Assembly (NCBI GenBank): GCA_902767005.1
Contig: CACXFY010000077.1
Location: 1 to 18,539, forward strand
Reading direction: 5' to 3'
Length of the DNA stretch: 18,539 bases
Source of the DNA: an uncultured Erysipelotrichaceae bacterium
GTDB lineage: Bacteria; Bacillota_I; Bacilli_A; RF39; UBA660
Part shown: one piece after another, positions 1-6,617 of the stretch
Numbering within the stretch: the first letter of the stretch is position 1
Layout: every line of letters starts with the position of its first letter
Notes under the pieces: model-generated
Seen by the model: only the letters and a program-made list of their open reading frames with translations
Databases searched by the model: none
Told to the model about the DNA's origin: nothing
Program-made: the position numbers and the translations under genes

Positions 1-348
1 AATGGAATGGGTTATACTAATACTACGAATTATCAATTGATAAATCATTTCGCTGGTATAATTGCATTTGCAGTTTTTTATACAACTATGGCTTTTTTAT
101 TAGAAAAGACTGGAGCAGCATTATTAGCTTGTATATTTGTACCTGATTTTTTGCCAACATTATTTATTTTATTAAATAAAATTACACATGTTGATATCAG
201 TAAATTTTGGATGGAACATGGAGCTGATTTGTTTTCAGATAAACCTACTTTAGGTAATTTAGGATGGTCAGTTTTATATTATTCTATCTATACTTTTATC
301 TTTATAATAGTTGGTATACAAATATTAAAAAGAAAAGAAATAAAATAA
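1..348 (+). CDS. 3' end of a membrane protein, probably an ABC-2 type transporter permease (partial)
   Basis: The frame is open to the left edge (codons AAT GGA precede the first ATG at 7) and that ATG has no ribosome binding site, so this is the C-terminal end of a longer protein. The visible 115 codons encode hydrophobic segments at about residues 17-35, 40-58 and 88-107 (counted from the ATG at 7), and the chain ends in the basic tail ILKRKEIK. A final membrane helix followed by a short Lys/Arg tail of this form is typical of ABC-2 permeases, which export drugs, lipids or peptides with a separate ATPase. No ATPase gene is visible; it would lie to the left. The gene converges on the minus-strand RNHCP gene and both use the hairpin at 348-370. 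The permease call rests on general sequence character rather than a diagnostic motif; another polytopic membrane protein is possible. Confidence 0.5.
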   Translation, partial: NGMGYTNTTNYQLINHFAGIIAFAVFYTTMAFLLEKTGAALLACIFVPDFLPTLFILLNKITHVDISKFWMEHGADLFSDKPTLGNLGWSVLYYSIYTFIFIIVGIQILKRKEIK

Positions 349-376
349 AAACTAGATATTATCTAGTTTTTTTATT
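348..376. terminator. Bidirectional intrinsic terminator between convergent genes
   Basis: A perfect stem pairs AAAACTAGAT (348-357) with ATCTAGTTTT (361-370) around the loop ATT. On the plus strand it is followed by T residues to 373. On the minus strand it ends in TTTTATTTT, so it can also terminate the RNHCP gene, whose stop codon is at 374-372. The plus-strand gene's stop codon (346-348) touches the stem. Confidence 0.8.
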
Positions 377-674
377 GTTTTGTAGATATTTCTATTATTT
401 TATTCATATCATCATCTTTAGCTATTATATTTTTATGTCTTTGATGACATTTTTCACATTCATATACTATTTTATAGGTATCTTTGTATTTTTCTATTTC
501 TATTGGTTTTAATAGACCTTTACAGGTGTTTAGTCTATCTCCTGGATTAATATCTACATGTTTAGAATATAAGCAATAGGGACAATGATCTCTTGAAGAG
601 TATATTAACTTATCTACTTGTCTTTTACAATGTTCACATGTAAATCTTTCATCTAATGTATTGAATTGCTTCAT
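372..674 (-). CDS. RNHCP-domain zinc-ribbon protein
   Basis: A 100-residue cytoplasmic protein with the RNHCP family signature: FTCEHC at 11-16, then RDHCPYCLYSKHVD at 28-41, PGDR at 44-47 and NTCKG at 49-53. Likely metal ligands are the pairs C13/C16 and C31/C34 (with H30), and C51 with the C73-x2-C76 pair in YECEKCHQRH. The length fits the family, whose molecular function is unknown; zinc binding is inferred from the Cys pairs. The family's name motif reads Arg-Asp-His-Cys-Pro here, with Asp in place of Asn. The start is ATG (674-672), preceded by AGGTGA on the minus strand and a TATAAT box at 696-691. The gene stands alone and is divergent from the 760 gene; their promoters overlap. Confidence 0.85.
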   Translation of the reverse strand: MKQFNTLDERFTCEHCKRQVDKLIYSSRDHCPYCLYSKHVDINPGDRLNTCKGLLKPIEIEKYKDTYKIVYECEKCHQRHKNIIAKDDDMNKIIEISTKQ

Positions 675-690
675 AAAATCACCTATAATT

Positions 691-719
691 ATTATAGCAC
701 ATTGACAAAAAACGGAAAA
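691..719 (-). promoter_or_regulatory. Probable promoter of the RNHCP gene
   Basis: Read on the minus strand, TATAAT (696-691) lies 17 bases downstream of TTTTCC (719-714), a weak -35 matching 3 of 6 consensus bases. It sits inside the stretch also used by the plus-strand promoter at 702-730, so the two polymerases would compete for this DNA. Confidence 0.5.
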
Positions 720-730
720 TGTTGTATAAT
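702..730 (+). promoter_or_regulatory. Full-consensus sigma-70/sigma-A promoter
   Basis: TTGACA (702-707) and TATAAT (725-730) are both perfect consensus hexamers, separated by the optimal 17 bases. A strong ribosome binding site, AAGGGGAGGT (745-753 region), and the ATG at 760 follow. This predicts strong constitutive transcription of the surface protein. Confidence 0.9.
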
Positions 731-759
731 GTAGGCGTCTTTTAAGGGGAGGTATAGTT

Positions 760-1839
760 ATGAGTACGACTGACGATAAGTCGAAAACTAGAAAAAAGGC
801 AACATCTACAGGAAATGTAATTTTAATTGCGGTTCTTGCAGGTGCAATTGGTTTTGGAGCAGCACATTTAGCTGGTTCAAAAAGTGGTGATATTGTTGAT
901 AATAATATTACACAAGAAGATGCAACTAATTATGAATATACATATGAAGAAGAAATTAATTATGATGAACCTATAGTTGTAGAAGATATTACTTTTAGAA
1001 CAGATGATTATAATCAAATAGTAAATGATGATGTATACAAGTTACTATTAGAATCAAGAAACAATTTTGAATATTTATATTCTAATGGTAGTAGTGTAGC
1101 AGAACAAATGAAGAATCATGGTATTTCACTTGAGCCTCAACATGCTGATTATGTTGATCGTGATATGATCTACAATTTTGAAATTATTTGTAATTATATT
1201 GTTAATTATGAGAAAGGTGATTATGATAAAGCTTATGAATATGGTAAGATTTTATGTGATGATTATGTTACTCACATGAGTCCACAATATTTATATGCAT
1301 TATTAGTAATACCTCATCTAAATGAGGAATTTGTTAGCGATTATCAATATGTAGAAGATAATACTATGTATTTAAATAATGGTAACAAAATTCGTTTAAT
1401 TGGTGATGAAGATCCTTTATTTGATCCAAAAGACGATATTATTAATAGATTTGAATATTATAGAGATTTACCTATTATAATATTAGATAATTATGATGTT
1501 ATCTATGATGAAAATTATGATAGTTCAACATGTAATTTAATTAATGTTAGTCATACTGATAGATTATGTAATGCTGAATTATATGAATTAAAGCAACGTG
1601 CTAGTGAAAAATATGGTATTTCTTCAGATGAATTAAGAATTGTTTGGAATAGTGACGCTGATAGTTGGGTATTTACTAATTCTGAAGATGAATTCATTGA
1701 TTATTTAAATGAAGAAGATAATTCTAAATTTGAAGCATATTGGACAATTATTGATGCTACTAGTCATAATAGTGGTGATACTGATTTAGTTGATGAAATA
1801 GTAGATGATTTAGATGAACGTTATGATTATGTAAGGTAA
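760..1839 (+). CDS. Acidic signal-anchored extracytoplasmic protein of unknown function
   Basis: The protein has 359 residues and I do not recognise its family. A basic N-terminus (KSKTRKK at 7-13) precedes a Gly/Ala-rich hydrophobic segment at about 19-38, most likely an uncleaved membrane anchor, since no clear signal peptidase site or lipobox follows. The remaining 320 residues should lie outside the cell. They are strongly acidic and rich in Asp, Glu, Asn and Tyr. Four cysteines (144, 166, 258, 270) could form two disulfides. No repeats, catalytic motif or sortase signal are visible. The start is fixed by an excellent ribosome binding site (AGGGGAGG, 747-753 region) seven bases upstream and by the consensus promoter at 702-730. 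It is a single-gene unit closed by the terminator at 1838-1865. High expression is inferred from the promoter and ribosome binding site. Confidence 0.8.
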   Translation: MSTTDDKSKTRKKATSTGNVILIAVLAGAIGFGAAHLAGSKSGDIVDNNITQEDATNYEYTYEEEINYDEPIVVEDITFRTDDYNQIVNDDVYKLLLESRNNFEYLYSNGSSVAEQMKNHGISLEPQHADYVDRDMIYNFEIICNYIVNYEKGDYDKAYEYGKILCDDYVTHMSPQYLYALLVIPHLNEEFVSDYQYVEDNTMYLNNGNKIRLIGDEDPLFDPKDDIINRFEYYRDLPIIILDNYDVIYDENYDSSTCNLINVSHTDRLCNAELYELKQRASEKYGISSDELRIVWNSDADSWVFTNSEDEFIDYLNEEDNSKFEAYWTIIDATSHNSGDTDLVDEIVDDLDERYDYVR

Positions 1840-1865
1840 GAATAGTTTTAACTATTCTTTTTTTA
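1838..1865 (+). terminator. Intrinsic terminator of the 760 gene
   Basis: AAGAATAGT (1838-1846) pairs with ACTATTCTT (1851-1859) around a TTTA loop and runs directly into a T tract to 1864. The stem starts inside the stop codon (1837-1839). Confidence 0.85.
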
Positions 1866-1874
1866 TGTTATACT
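1866..1874 (+). promoter_or_regulatory. Extended -10 promoter for scpA-scpB
   Basis: TG-T-TATACT gives an extended -10 element right after the preceding T tract. There is no convincing -35 box. It lies 23 bases upstream of the scpA start at 1898. Confidence 0.55.
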
Positions 1875-1897
1875 TTATATAGTTCGGAGTGAAGTGT

Positions 1898-2611
1898 ATG
1901 AATGTAGAGTTCAAAATAAATGATTTTGAAGGTCCATTAGATCTATTATTACATTTAATAAAAGAAGCTAAGATGGATATAATGAATATAGAAATAGAAT
2001 CTATTACTAATCAATACATGGATTATTTGCATAAGCAAGAATCTATGAATCTAGAAATAGCTTCTGAATATTTAGTATTAGCTTCCGAATTATTAGAAAT
2101 AAAGTCAAAATTATTACTTCCAAGAGAAAAATTGGAAGATGATGAAGAAGAGATAGATCCAAGAGATGAGTTAGTAAGTAGATTACTTGAATATCAAGCA
2201 TATAAAGAAATAACTAAAGTTTTAAAAGAAAATGAAGAAAAAAGAAGTGAAATATTTACTAAGAGTCCAGAGAATGTGGATCAATATGTAGATGATGTAC
2301 ATGAAATACAATCTGATGTTACTTTAGATGATTTAGTAGAAGCCTTTAAAAGGTATTTAGAAAGACAAAAAGAAAATAAGCCATTAAAGACTAAGGTAAC
2401 AGTTAAAGAGATTAGTATTGTATCTAGAAGAAGAGATATTAAGAATATATTACGTAAGAAGAAAAGAGTTAGTTTTTTTGAATTGTTTCCTATTGTTTCC
2501 AGAGAATATATAGTTGCGACATTCTTAACAGTACTTGAAATGGCTAAAAATAGGGAAATAAGATTAGTACAAGAAGATACTTTTTCAGATATAACAGTTG
2601 AGGCGGTGTAG
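1898..2611 (+). CDS. scpA: ScpA, kleisin subunit of the SMC condensin complex
   Basis: ScpA bridges the head and neck of the Smc dimer and, with ScpB, forms the ring that organises and segregates the chromosome. The 237-residue protein has the usual family length. The N-terminal signature FEGPLDLLLHLI (from residue 10) and ITNQYMDYL match the Smc-neck-binding helical domain. An acidic central linker follows. The C-terminal winged-helix segment contains FLTVLEMAKNREIRLVQED, the conserved part that binds the Smc head. An in-frame GTG at 1889 exists, but it overlaps the GGAG ribosome binding site (1886-1889), which is well placed for the ATG at 1898, so I chose the ATG. scpB starts one base after the stop. 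The smc gene is not in the window. Confidence 0.95.
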   Translation: MNVEFKINDFEGPLDLLLHLIKEAKMDIMNIEIESITNQYMDYLHKQESMNLEIASEYLVLASELLEIKSKLLLPREKLEDDEEEIDPRDELVSRLLEYQAYKEITKVLKENEEKRSEIFTKSPENVDQYVDDVHEIQSDVTLDDLVEAFKRYLERQKENKPLKTKVTVKEISIVSRRRDIKNILRKKKRVSFFELFPIVSREYIVATFLTVLEMAKNREIRLVQEDTFSDITVEAV

Positions 2612-2612
2612 G

Positions 2613-3176
2613 ATGAAGAAAGCAATATTAGAAGGGTTATTATTTGTAGTTGGTGAAGATGGTTTATCTTTTGAACAAATACAAGATGTATTAGATATCG
2701 AATTAGATGAAGCTAAACAATTAATATTAGAGTTAAAAGAAGATTATCAAAAAGAAGATAGAGGACTTAGAGTAGATTTTTTAGGAAATAGATTTAAGCT
2801 AACTACTAAATATGAACATAGAGAATACTATCAAAAACTAATTGAAAATCCACTAACTAATACTTTAAGTCAAGCGGCTTTAGAGGTTTTAGCAATTATT
2901 GCTTATAATGAACCTATTACTAGAGTAGAGATTGATAAGACACGTGGTGTTGGTAGTACACAAATAGTTAGAAAGTTAGTCGCAAAAGGATTTATAAAAG
3001 AAGTAGGTAGATCAGAACTTCCAGGTAGACCAATATTATATAAGACAACATCTGAATTTTTAGATTATTTTGGTTTAGCGCAAATAGAAGATTTACCTAA
3101 GATGGAAGAAGTAAATATAGAAGAAGATTTTGAAACTGATTTATATAATTCTAAATATAATGAAGAAGAAAATTAA
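2613..3176 (+). CDS. scpB: ScpB, segregation and condensation protein B
   Basis: ScpB is a dimeric double winged-helix protein that binds the central part of ScpA and is needed for Smc-driven chromosome segregation. The 187-residue product is close to the normal size. Diagnostic stretches are LEGLLFVVGEDGLS at the N-terminus, LSQAALEVLAIIAYNEPITR at about 85-104, then the RGVGS element and GRSELPGRPILYKTT. The C-terminus ends in FLDYFGLAQIEDLP plus a short acidic tail. The ATG at 2613 follows the scpA stop (2609-2611) by one base, with GAGGCGG (from 2600) as ribosome binding site, which implies coupled translation. A TTG at 2598 extends the frame upstream but lacks a ribosome binding site. 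Confidence 0.95.
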   Translation: MKKAILEGLLFVVGEDGLSFEQIQDVLDIELDEAKQLILELKEDYQKEDRGLRVDFLGNRFKLTTKYEHREYYQKLIENPLTNTLSQAALEVLAIIAYNEPITRVEIDKTRGVGSTQIVRKLVAKGFIKEVGRSELPGRPILYKTTSEFLDYFGLAQIEDLPKMEEVNIEEDFETDLYNSKYNEEEN

Positions 3177-3179
3177 GAG

Positions 3180-3207
3180 TGGACTTATTATATTTTAATG
3201 ATATAAT
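3180..3207 (+). promoter_or_regulatory. Promoter of the 3234 gene, extended -10
   Basis: TGGACT (3180-3185, 4 of 6 consensus) is 16 bases from TATAAT (3202-3207), which is preceded by TG-A to give the extended element TGATATAAT (3199-3207). The ribosome binding site AGAGGAG (3219-3225) and ATG at 3234 follow. Confidence 0.65.
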
Positions 3208-3211
3208 AAGT
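3183..3211. repeat. Perfect 11-bp inverted repeat over a promoter
   Basis: ACTTATTATAT (3183-3193) and ATATAATAAGT (3201-3211) are exact inverted copies with a 7-base centre. The right arm contains the -10 box of the next gene. Only three T residues follow, so it is a poor terminator. It may be an operator, a weak scpB terminator, or both. Confidence 0.55.
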
Positions 3212-3233
3212 TTAGAATAGAGGAGTTGTTAGT

Positions 3234-3785
3234 ATGAAGACTAGTTATAAGATAAAATTTCGTAATTTTAGGGATTATATGGAATTAAGAAATATTTTAT
3301 CTTCACGTGATAAATTGTTTGAAAATCATAAGGCTAAGTATTTTGATTGGAATAAAATACTATATATAGATTTAATAATATTAGGTTTATTACTTATATT
3401 TGATATGTTCTGTTTTAATAAATATATAGATGTAGTATTATTATTTTTCTTGTTATTTTCTGTATCTGTTACTATTGCTTTACTAGTTATGTATCTATTA
3501 TTCTTTATTAGATATTTGAAATTAAGAAAGAATAGATATGGTACGATATTAGTAGAAGATGAAGGTCTTATAGATATTAGTGATACTGGATATATTTGTG
3601 GATTTACTTGGGATGAATTATTATTAATAGTTAAAGGTAGATTCAATACAGTGTTCTTTTCTGATTTTTCGTTTTCATTATATGTTAATAATGATGTTGG
3701 TGATGAGATTATTGATAATATTAAGAAACATAAAAAAGATGTTCTTATTATTGATAGATCTAAAATGTCAAAGAAAGATAAATAG
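3234..3785 (+). CDS. Two-helix membrane protein, YcxB-like architecture
   Basis: The protein has 183 residues. A basic cytoplasmic N-terminus of about 40 residues (MKTSYKIKFRNFRDYMELRN) leads to two long hydrophobic segments at about 41-61 and 66-93. A basic turn (RYLKLRKNRYG) and a soluble C-terminal domain of about 85 residues follow. The C-terminal part (GTILVEDEGLIDI, then FTWDELLLIVKGRFNTVFF) alternates as a beta sandwich, and its Trp-centred strand recalls YcxB-like proteins, small membrane proteins of unknown function. That match is from general pattern and is tentative. The start is supported by AGAGGAG eight bases upstream. The gene has its own promoter and terminator, so it is not an obligate part of the scpAB operon. 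Confidence 0.65.
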   Translation: MKTSYKIKFRNFRDYMELRNILSSRDKLFENHKAKYFDWNKILYIDLIILGLLLIFDMFCFNKYIDVVLLFFLLFSVSVTIALLVMYLLFFIRYLKLRKNRYGTILVEDEGLIDISDTGYICGFTWDELLLIVKGRFNTVFFSDFSFSLYVNNDVGDEIIDNIKKHKKDVLIIDRSKMSKKDK

Positions 3786-3807
3786 TAGAGAATTCTCTAC
3801 TTTTTTT
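3784..3807 (+). terminator. Intrinsic terminator of the 3234 gene
   Basis: AGTAGAG (3784-3790) pairs with CTCTACT (3795-3801) around AATT, followed by seven T residues (3801-3807). The stem begins inside the TAG stop codon (3783-3785). Confidence 0.9.
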
Positions 3808-3834
3808 ATATAATAATAACTGGGATGTGGTAAT

Positions 3835-5001
3835 ATGCCTAAAGCTAATAAGAAAGTAAAAGAATTATTAGAAGATGCTGATGATTTTTATAAGAAGTTT
3901 AAGAATAAAGAATCATTAGAGAAATATGAAGAAGTATTAAAACTAGATGAAGATAATATTGAGGCTAATTTTAGAATAAATATATTAAATGCATATGAGA
4001 CTACATATGATAATTTTAATGTGGAACAATTAGTTATAAAGTTATTAGAAATATTACCAAAATGTAATGATAAAGATGCTTATAAATATATAACTGAGAC
4101 TTATTTTACGGTATGTGATCTTAAGAATTTTGTTATTGGTCTTTATAACAATAATAAGTTTTCTAAGAATGATGTAGATGATTTATTAAATAAAATAGAG
4201 AGATGTATATTAGCTTATAAAATGATATTTAATGTGGCACCTAATGATATGAAGAATGATATTAGTAAAATGATTATTGTTACTTATGATTATTTAATTA
4301 GTAAAAAGTATTATTACAGCGGATATGATAATAAAAAAGTTAAATTACTATATATAAATACGAATAAGAGTAGATATAAAAAAGAAAGAACAGAGTCTTT
4401 AGATTTATTAAAAGAAAATAATTATGAAGAGTATAAAGATTTAATGATGTATTATGCTATTAACATTAGAGATAAATGGAAAGTAGTTAATTATATTATT
4501 TTAGCTTTATCTTTAATAATAATGGGTTTTAGCTTTATATTATGTAGGAAACTAGTATGTTTAGTATTTTTAATAATCTTATATTTAATTACAATACCTA
4601 TTGTATCTAGTAATTTGTTTAAGGAAAAAGTTAAGTTAGAAATAATAGTAAAAGTATTATTATTTATACTAGGTATTATTAGTTTTATTTGGTTTATGGT
4701 ACCTTTATTTGCGATTAATAAATATTATAATGGATCAGATAAGAGTACTATCTCTCTCAATGTTAAAGAGGGAGTAGAGATTATTGATAATGAGAAGCAT
4801 ACTTATAATTTAAATATTAAAGTATTAGATAATTATTATGAATTTAAATTAGGTAATAATAAATACAGATATAGAGATAAAGGGAATGTTTATTATTTAT
4901 GTAGAGTAAAAAATGATAAATGTAGTACTTATTTTTATGATTCTAATTCTAGTAAGAATTATATTTCTAACGCAAAAGAATTTAAAAAGTATTTTCAATA
5001 A
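3835..5001 (+). CDS. TPR-like membrane protein with three membrane segments and an extracytoplasmic tail
   Basis: The protein has 388 residues; no family is recognised with confidence. Residues 6-45 look like one tetratricopeptide helix pair (ADDFYKKFKNKESLEKYEEV, then LKLDEDNIEAN), and the helical character continues to about residue 210, suggesting a cytoplasmic TPR-type scaffold. Three hydrophobic segments lie at about 218-236, 240-257 and 266-290. The last roughly 95 residues are beta-rich, contain two cysteines (CRVKNDKC) and would lie outside. A TATAAT box (3809-3814) directly follows the previous terminator, but no -35 is recognisable. The ribosome binding site (GGGATG, 3822-3827) is weak. 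A docking role is only suggested by the TPR-like region. Confidence 0.65.
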   Translation: MPKANKKVKELLEDADDFYKKFKNKESLEKYEEVLKLDEDNIEANFRINILNAYETTYDNFNVEQLVIKLLEILPKCNDKDAYKYITETYFTVCDLKNFVIGLYNNNKFSKNDVDDLLNKIERCILAYKMIFNVAPNDMKNDISKMIIVTYDYLISKKYYYSGYDNKKVKLLYINTNKSRYKKERTESLDLLKENNYEEYKDLMMYYAINIRDKWKVVNYIILALSLIIMGFSFILCRKLVCLVFLIILYLITIPIVSSNLFKEKVKLEIIVKVLLFILGIISFIWFMVPLFAINKYYNGSDKSTISLNVKEGVEIIDNEKHTYNLNIKVLDNYYEFKLGNNKYRYRDKGNVYYLCRVKNDKCSTYFYDSNSSKNYISNAKEFKKYFQ

Positions 5002-5003
5002 AA

Positions 5004-5031
5004 AAAGAAGAGATTTCTCTTCTTTGTTTTT
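5004..5031. terminator. Bidirectional intrinsic terminator, 3835 gene and tRNA-Leu
   Basis: AAAGAAGAGA (5004-5013) and TCTCTTCTTT (5016-5025) are perfect complements. Only two bases separate the arms, so the innermost pairs open to make the loop. A T-rich tract follows on the plus strand, and the A run 5001-5006 gives a T tract on the minus strand, so the same hairpin can end tRNA-Leu transcripts. Confidence 0.8.
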
Positions 5032-5034
5032 TAT

Positions 5035-5121
5035 TGGTGCCTCTATCCGGACTCGAACCGGAACTCTATTGCTAGAAGCAGATTTTGAGTCTGCCGCGTC
5101 TACCAATTCCGCCATAGAGGC
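5035..5121 (-). tRNA. tRNA-Leu (anticodon CAA)
   Basis: Read on the minus strand, the acceptor GCCTCTA pairs with TAGAGGC, followed by discriminator A and an encoded CCA. The anticodon arm is GCAGA-CTCAAAA-TCTGC, giving anticodon CAA for the codon UUG. The long variable arm and the T arm GGTTCGAGTCC are those of a class II leucine tRNA, 87 bases in all. It is transcribed divergently from tRNA-Thr. Confidence 0.97.
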
Positions 5122-5134
5122 AACTACTGAAGTT

Positions 5135-5143
5135 ATTATATCA
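5135..5143 (-). promoter_or_regulatory. Extended -10 promoter of tRNA-Leu
   Basis: On the minus strand TG-A-TATAAT runs from 5143 to 5135, 13 bases upstream of the tRNA 5' end. The -35 position holds only AATACA (5163-5158). Confidence 0.6.
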
Positions 5144-5195
5144 TAACTTATATAAAATGTATTTACAAATTATTAATTATTGTGATATAAGTTAT
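5143..5195. repeat. Perfect 11-bp inverted repeat between the divergent tRNA genes
   Basis: ATAACTTATAT (5143-5153) and ATATAAGTTAT (5185-5195) are exact inverted copies 31 bases apart, so each tRNA gene has the same element pointing towards it. The right copy contains the -10 box of tRNA-Thr and the left copy lies just upstream of the -10 of tRNA-Leu. Confidence 0.6.
5162..5191 (+). promoter_or_regulatory. Promoter of tRNA-Thr
   Basis: TTTACA (5162-5167) is 18 bases from TATAAG (5186-5191), which carries an extended TG-A (5183-5185). The predicted transcription start is only a few bases before the mature tRNA 5' end at 5200. Confidence 0.65.
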
Positions 5196-5199
5196 TTAT

Positions 5200-5275
<76 letters not shown>

Positions 5276-5286
5276 TTTATAAATGT

Positions 5287-5320
5287 AAAATAGAAATCAT
5301 AAGTTGATTTCTATTTTTTT
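5287..5320 (+). terminator. Intrinsic terminator of tRNA-Thr
   Basis: AAAATAGAAATCA (5287-5299) pairs over all 13 positions with TGATTTCTATTTT (5305-5317) around TAAGT, with a T run to 5320. Confidence 0.9.
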
Positions 5321-5360
5321 AATTATTAAAAATATGTTATTATTATAATAGGTGAGTATG

Positions 5361-5810
5361 ATGGAAGAGCATATTAAATATAAAATGTTATTTTCTTTAT
5401 TATTTATAGCACTAGTATTTATAGTTGTTGTTGTATTTGCAGTGGCAATTAAAACTGATAGGGAGACTCCTGTAAAGGAACCAGAAGATATTAGTGTTAT
5501 TGATAATAAGATATATGAGGAATATGAAAAAGGAACTAATTCTGAAGAAGTAAAAGATGAATATGTTTTAGATAATGGGGTATATTATTTAGATGATCAT
5601 GCAGTTATAAAATTTACGAATAATACATCTGATAAGAAAGCTCTTAATATATTGAGTGATTTTGCAGAAGCTTATGAATATAATGAAGAAGAAGATAGCT
5701 ATGAAGTTGTTTTAAAAAAGAAATATTCATATAATGATTTGATTAATTATTGTAAGTCTTTAACTAAAAGTTATTCAAGAATTATTAGTTGTGATATTGT
5801 TACAAAATAA
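5361..5810 (+). CDS. Small signal-anchored extracytoplasmic protein, function unknown
   Basis: The product has 149 residues from the ATG at 5361. The candidate starts GTG 5352 and ATG 5358 overlap or crowd the ribosome binding site AGGTGAG (5350-5356), so 5361 is preferred. A hydrophobic segment at about 9-30 anchors the protein. An acidic stalk (RETPVKEPED, then EEYEKGTNSEEVKDE) leads to a C-terminal alpha/beta domain of about 80 residues (YVLDNGVYYLDDHAVIKF onwards) with one cysteine pair at most. I recognise no family. It lacks the N-terminal module shared by the next three proteins. It is a single-gene unit: tRNA-Thr's terminator precedes it and its own terminator starts at its stop codon. 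A TATAAT at 5344-5349 lies too close to the start to be confidently its promoter. Confidence 0.7.
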   Translation: MEEHIKYKMLFSLLFIALVFIVVVVFAVAIKTDRETPVKEPEDISVIDNKIYEEYEKGTNSEEVKDEYVLDNGVYYLDDHAVIKFTNNTSDKKALNILSDFAEAYEYNEEEDSYEVVLKKKYSYNDLINYCKSLTKSYSRIISCDIVTK

Positions 5811-5833
5811 AAACTTTATATTAAAGTTTTTTT
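5810..5833 (+). terminator. Intrinsic terminator of the 5361 gene
   Basis: AAAACTTTA (5810-5818) pairs with TAAAGTTTT (5822-5830) around TAT, with T residues to 5833. The stem starts on the last base of the stop codon. Confidence 0.85.
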
Positions 5834-5847
5834 GTTTGCTTTAGCTG

Positions 5848-5876
5848 TTGTTTCGTTTTTAAATATTTGATATTAT
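5848..5876 (+). promoter_or_regulatory. Probable promoter of the 5906-15491 unit
   Basis: TG-A-TATTAT (5868-5876) is an extended -10 with 5 of 6 consensus bases. TTGTTT (5848-5853), a weak -35, lies 17 bases upstream. It is the best candidate between the terminator at 5833 and the start at 5906. Confidence 0.45.
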
Positions 5877-5905
5877 ATTAGTATAGTGTGATAGTAGGTG
5901 ATTGT

Positions 5906-6613
5906 ATGAAAAATAAGAAGATGATTACATCAATAGTTATAGGTATAGTAGTATTGATTATTATTGCTACTGTAGTTATTAGTATTTTATTAGCTAGAAA
6001 GGATTTAAATACTTTTTCAGTAAAAAAAGAAAATATGTATGTTTATTTTGGTAGTGAAAGGTTTGATGTTAAGGGTAATATTACTTTAAATCATGACGGA
6101 GATGTTACTGATATTAAAATTGATGGTAAGAAAACTACTCTATATGGTGAACCTCTTTATTATGCCAAAGGTAATAAGTTGATATTGCCTGTTAATTATA
6201 ATTTTGTTTTTTATAAGACAGGTGTTCAAAAGAAAGTTCCATTTTTTACTAAATTAGAGAAGAAGTATGGAGATTATTATTTAGATAATAAAGATTTAAA
6301 ATATAAAGTAAATAATGGATTTTTATTTGATGGTAGTGATTATTATATATTTTTAAGTAATGCTAAAGTTAGTTTTGGTGGTAAAAATATAGATATATCA
6401 CCAATGAGTTTTGTTAATTATGTTTATGATACAAAAGATTTATTTATATACAATTATAAAACTGGCAAAATGAGCAGTTATCAGAATGTGAATGGAGATG
6501 TGTTAGTAAATAATAATGAATTTAAAGTTAATTTAAGTTCAGATATTATTATAATTAATAATAAGGAAAAGTTATTAATGAAGAATTTTGATTATTTAAA
6601 GAAATTGAAGTGA
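5906..6613 (+). CDS. Signal-anchored protein consisting of the locus-specific N-terminal module
   Basis: The product has 235 residues from ATG 5906, placed by AGGTGA (5896-5901); an in-frame GTG at 5888 lacks a ribosome binding site. A basic start (MKNKK) and a strongly hydrophobic segment at about 7-30 anchor it in the membrane, with about 205 beta-rich residues outside. The segment from residue 142 (DGSDYYIFLSNAKVSF, then ISPMSFVNY and a DLFIYNYKTGK strand) aligns by eye with residues 146-206 of the giant at 6618 and 147-206 of the giant at 15562. This protein therefore looks like the free-standing form of their common base. It ends in TGA, four bases before the next start, so the two are probably co-transcribed and translationally coupled. 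No known family is recognised. A partner or assembly role for the giants is inference. Confidence 0.75.
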   Translation: MKNKKMITSIVIGIVVLIIIATVVISILLARKDLNTFSVKKENMYVYFGSERFDVKGNITLNHDGDVTDIKIDGKKTTLYGEPLYYAKGNKLILPVNYNFVFYKTGVQKKVPFFTKLEKKYGDYYLDNKDLKYKVNNGFLFDGSDYYIFLSNAKVSFGGKNIDISPMSFVNYVYDTKDLFIYNYKTGKMSSYQNVNGDVLVNNNEFKVNLSSDIIIINNKEKLLMKNFDYLKKLK

Positions 6614-6617
6614 TTTA

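Noticed and set aside
264..512. Plus-strand 82-codon frame, rich in Phe/Tyr
   Set aside because: It overlaps the end of the permease-like gene, the terminator and the antisense of the RNHCP gene; AT-rich shadow with no ribosome binding site.
2281..3646. Minus-strand frames opposite scpA (2281-2625) and opposite the 3234 gene (3326-3646)
   Set aside because: Antisense shadows of well-supported plus-strand genes, without ribosome binding sites or recognisable protein character.
4897..5115. Minus-strand reading frame giving MAELVDAADSKSASSNRVP
   Set aside because: This is the translation of the tRNA-Leu gene itself, a well-known type of spurious protein prediction; the plus-strand frame 4913-5146 is likewise the antisense of that tRNA.
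5276..5360. Integrase attachment site downstream of tRNA-Thr
   Set aside because: No second copy of the tRNA 3' end and no recombinase gene are visible; the region holds only the tRNA terminator and the start region of the next gene.
6611..6613. Possibility that TGA encodes Trp (Mycoplasma code), fusing the 5906 gene to what follows
   Set aside because: The Trp codons checked in the window are TGG, TGA is not seen inside the long frames read, and the next gene has its own ATG four bases later in another frame.
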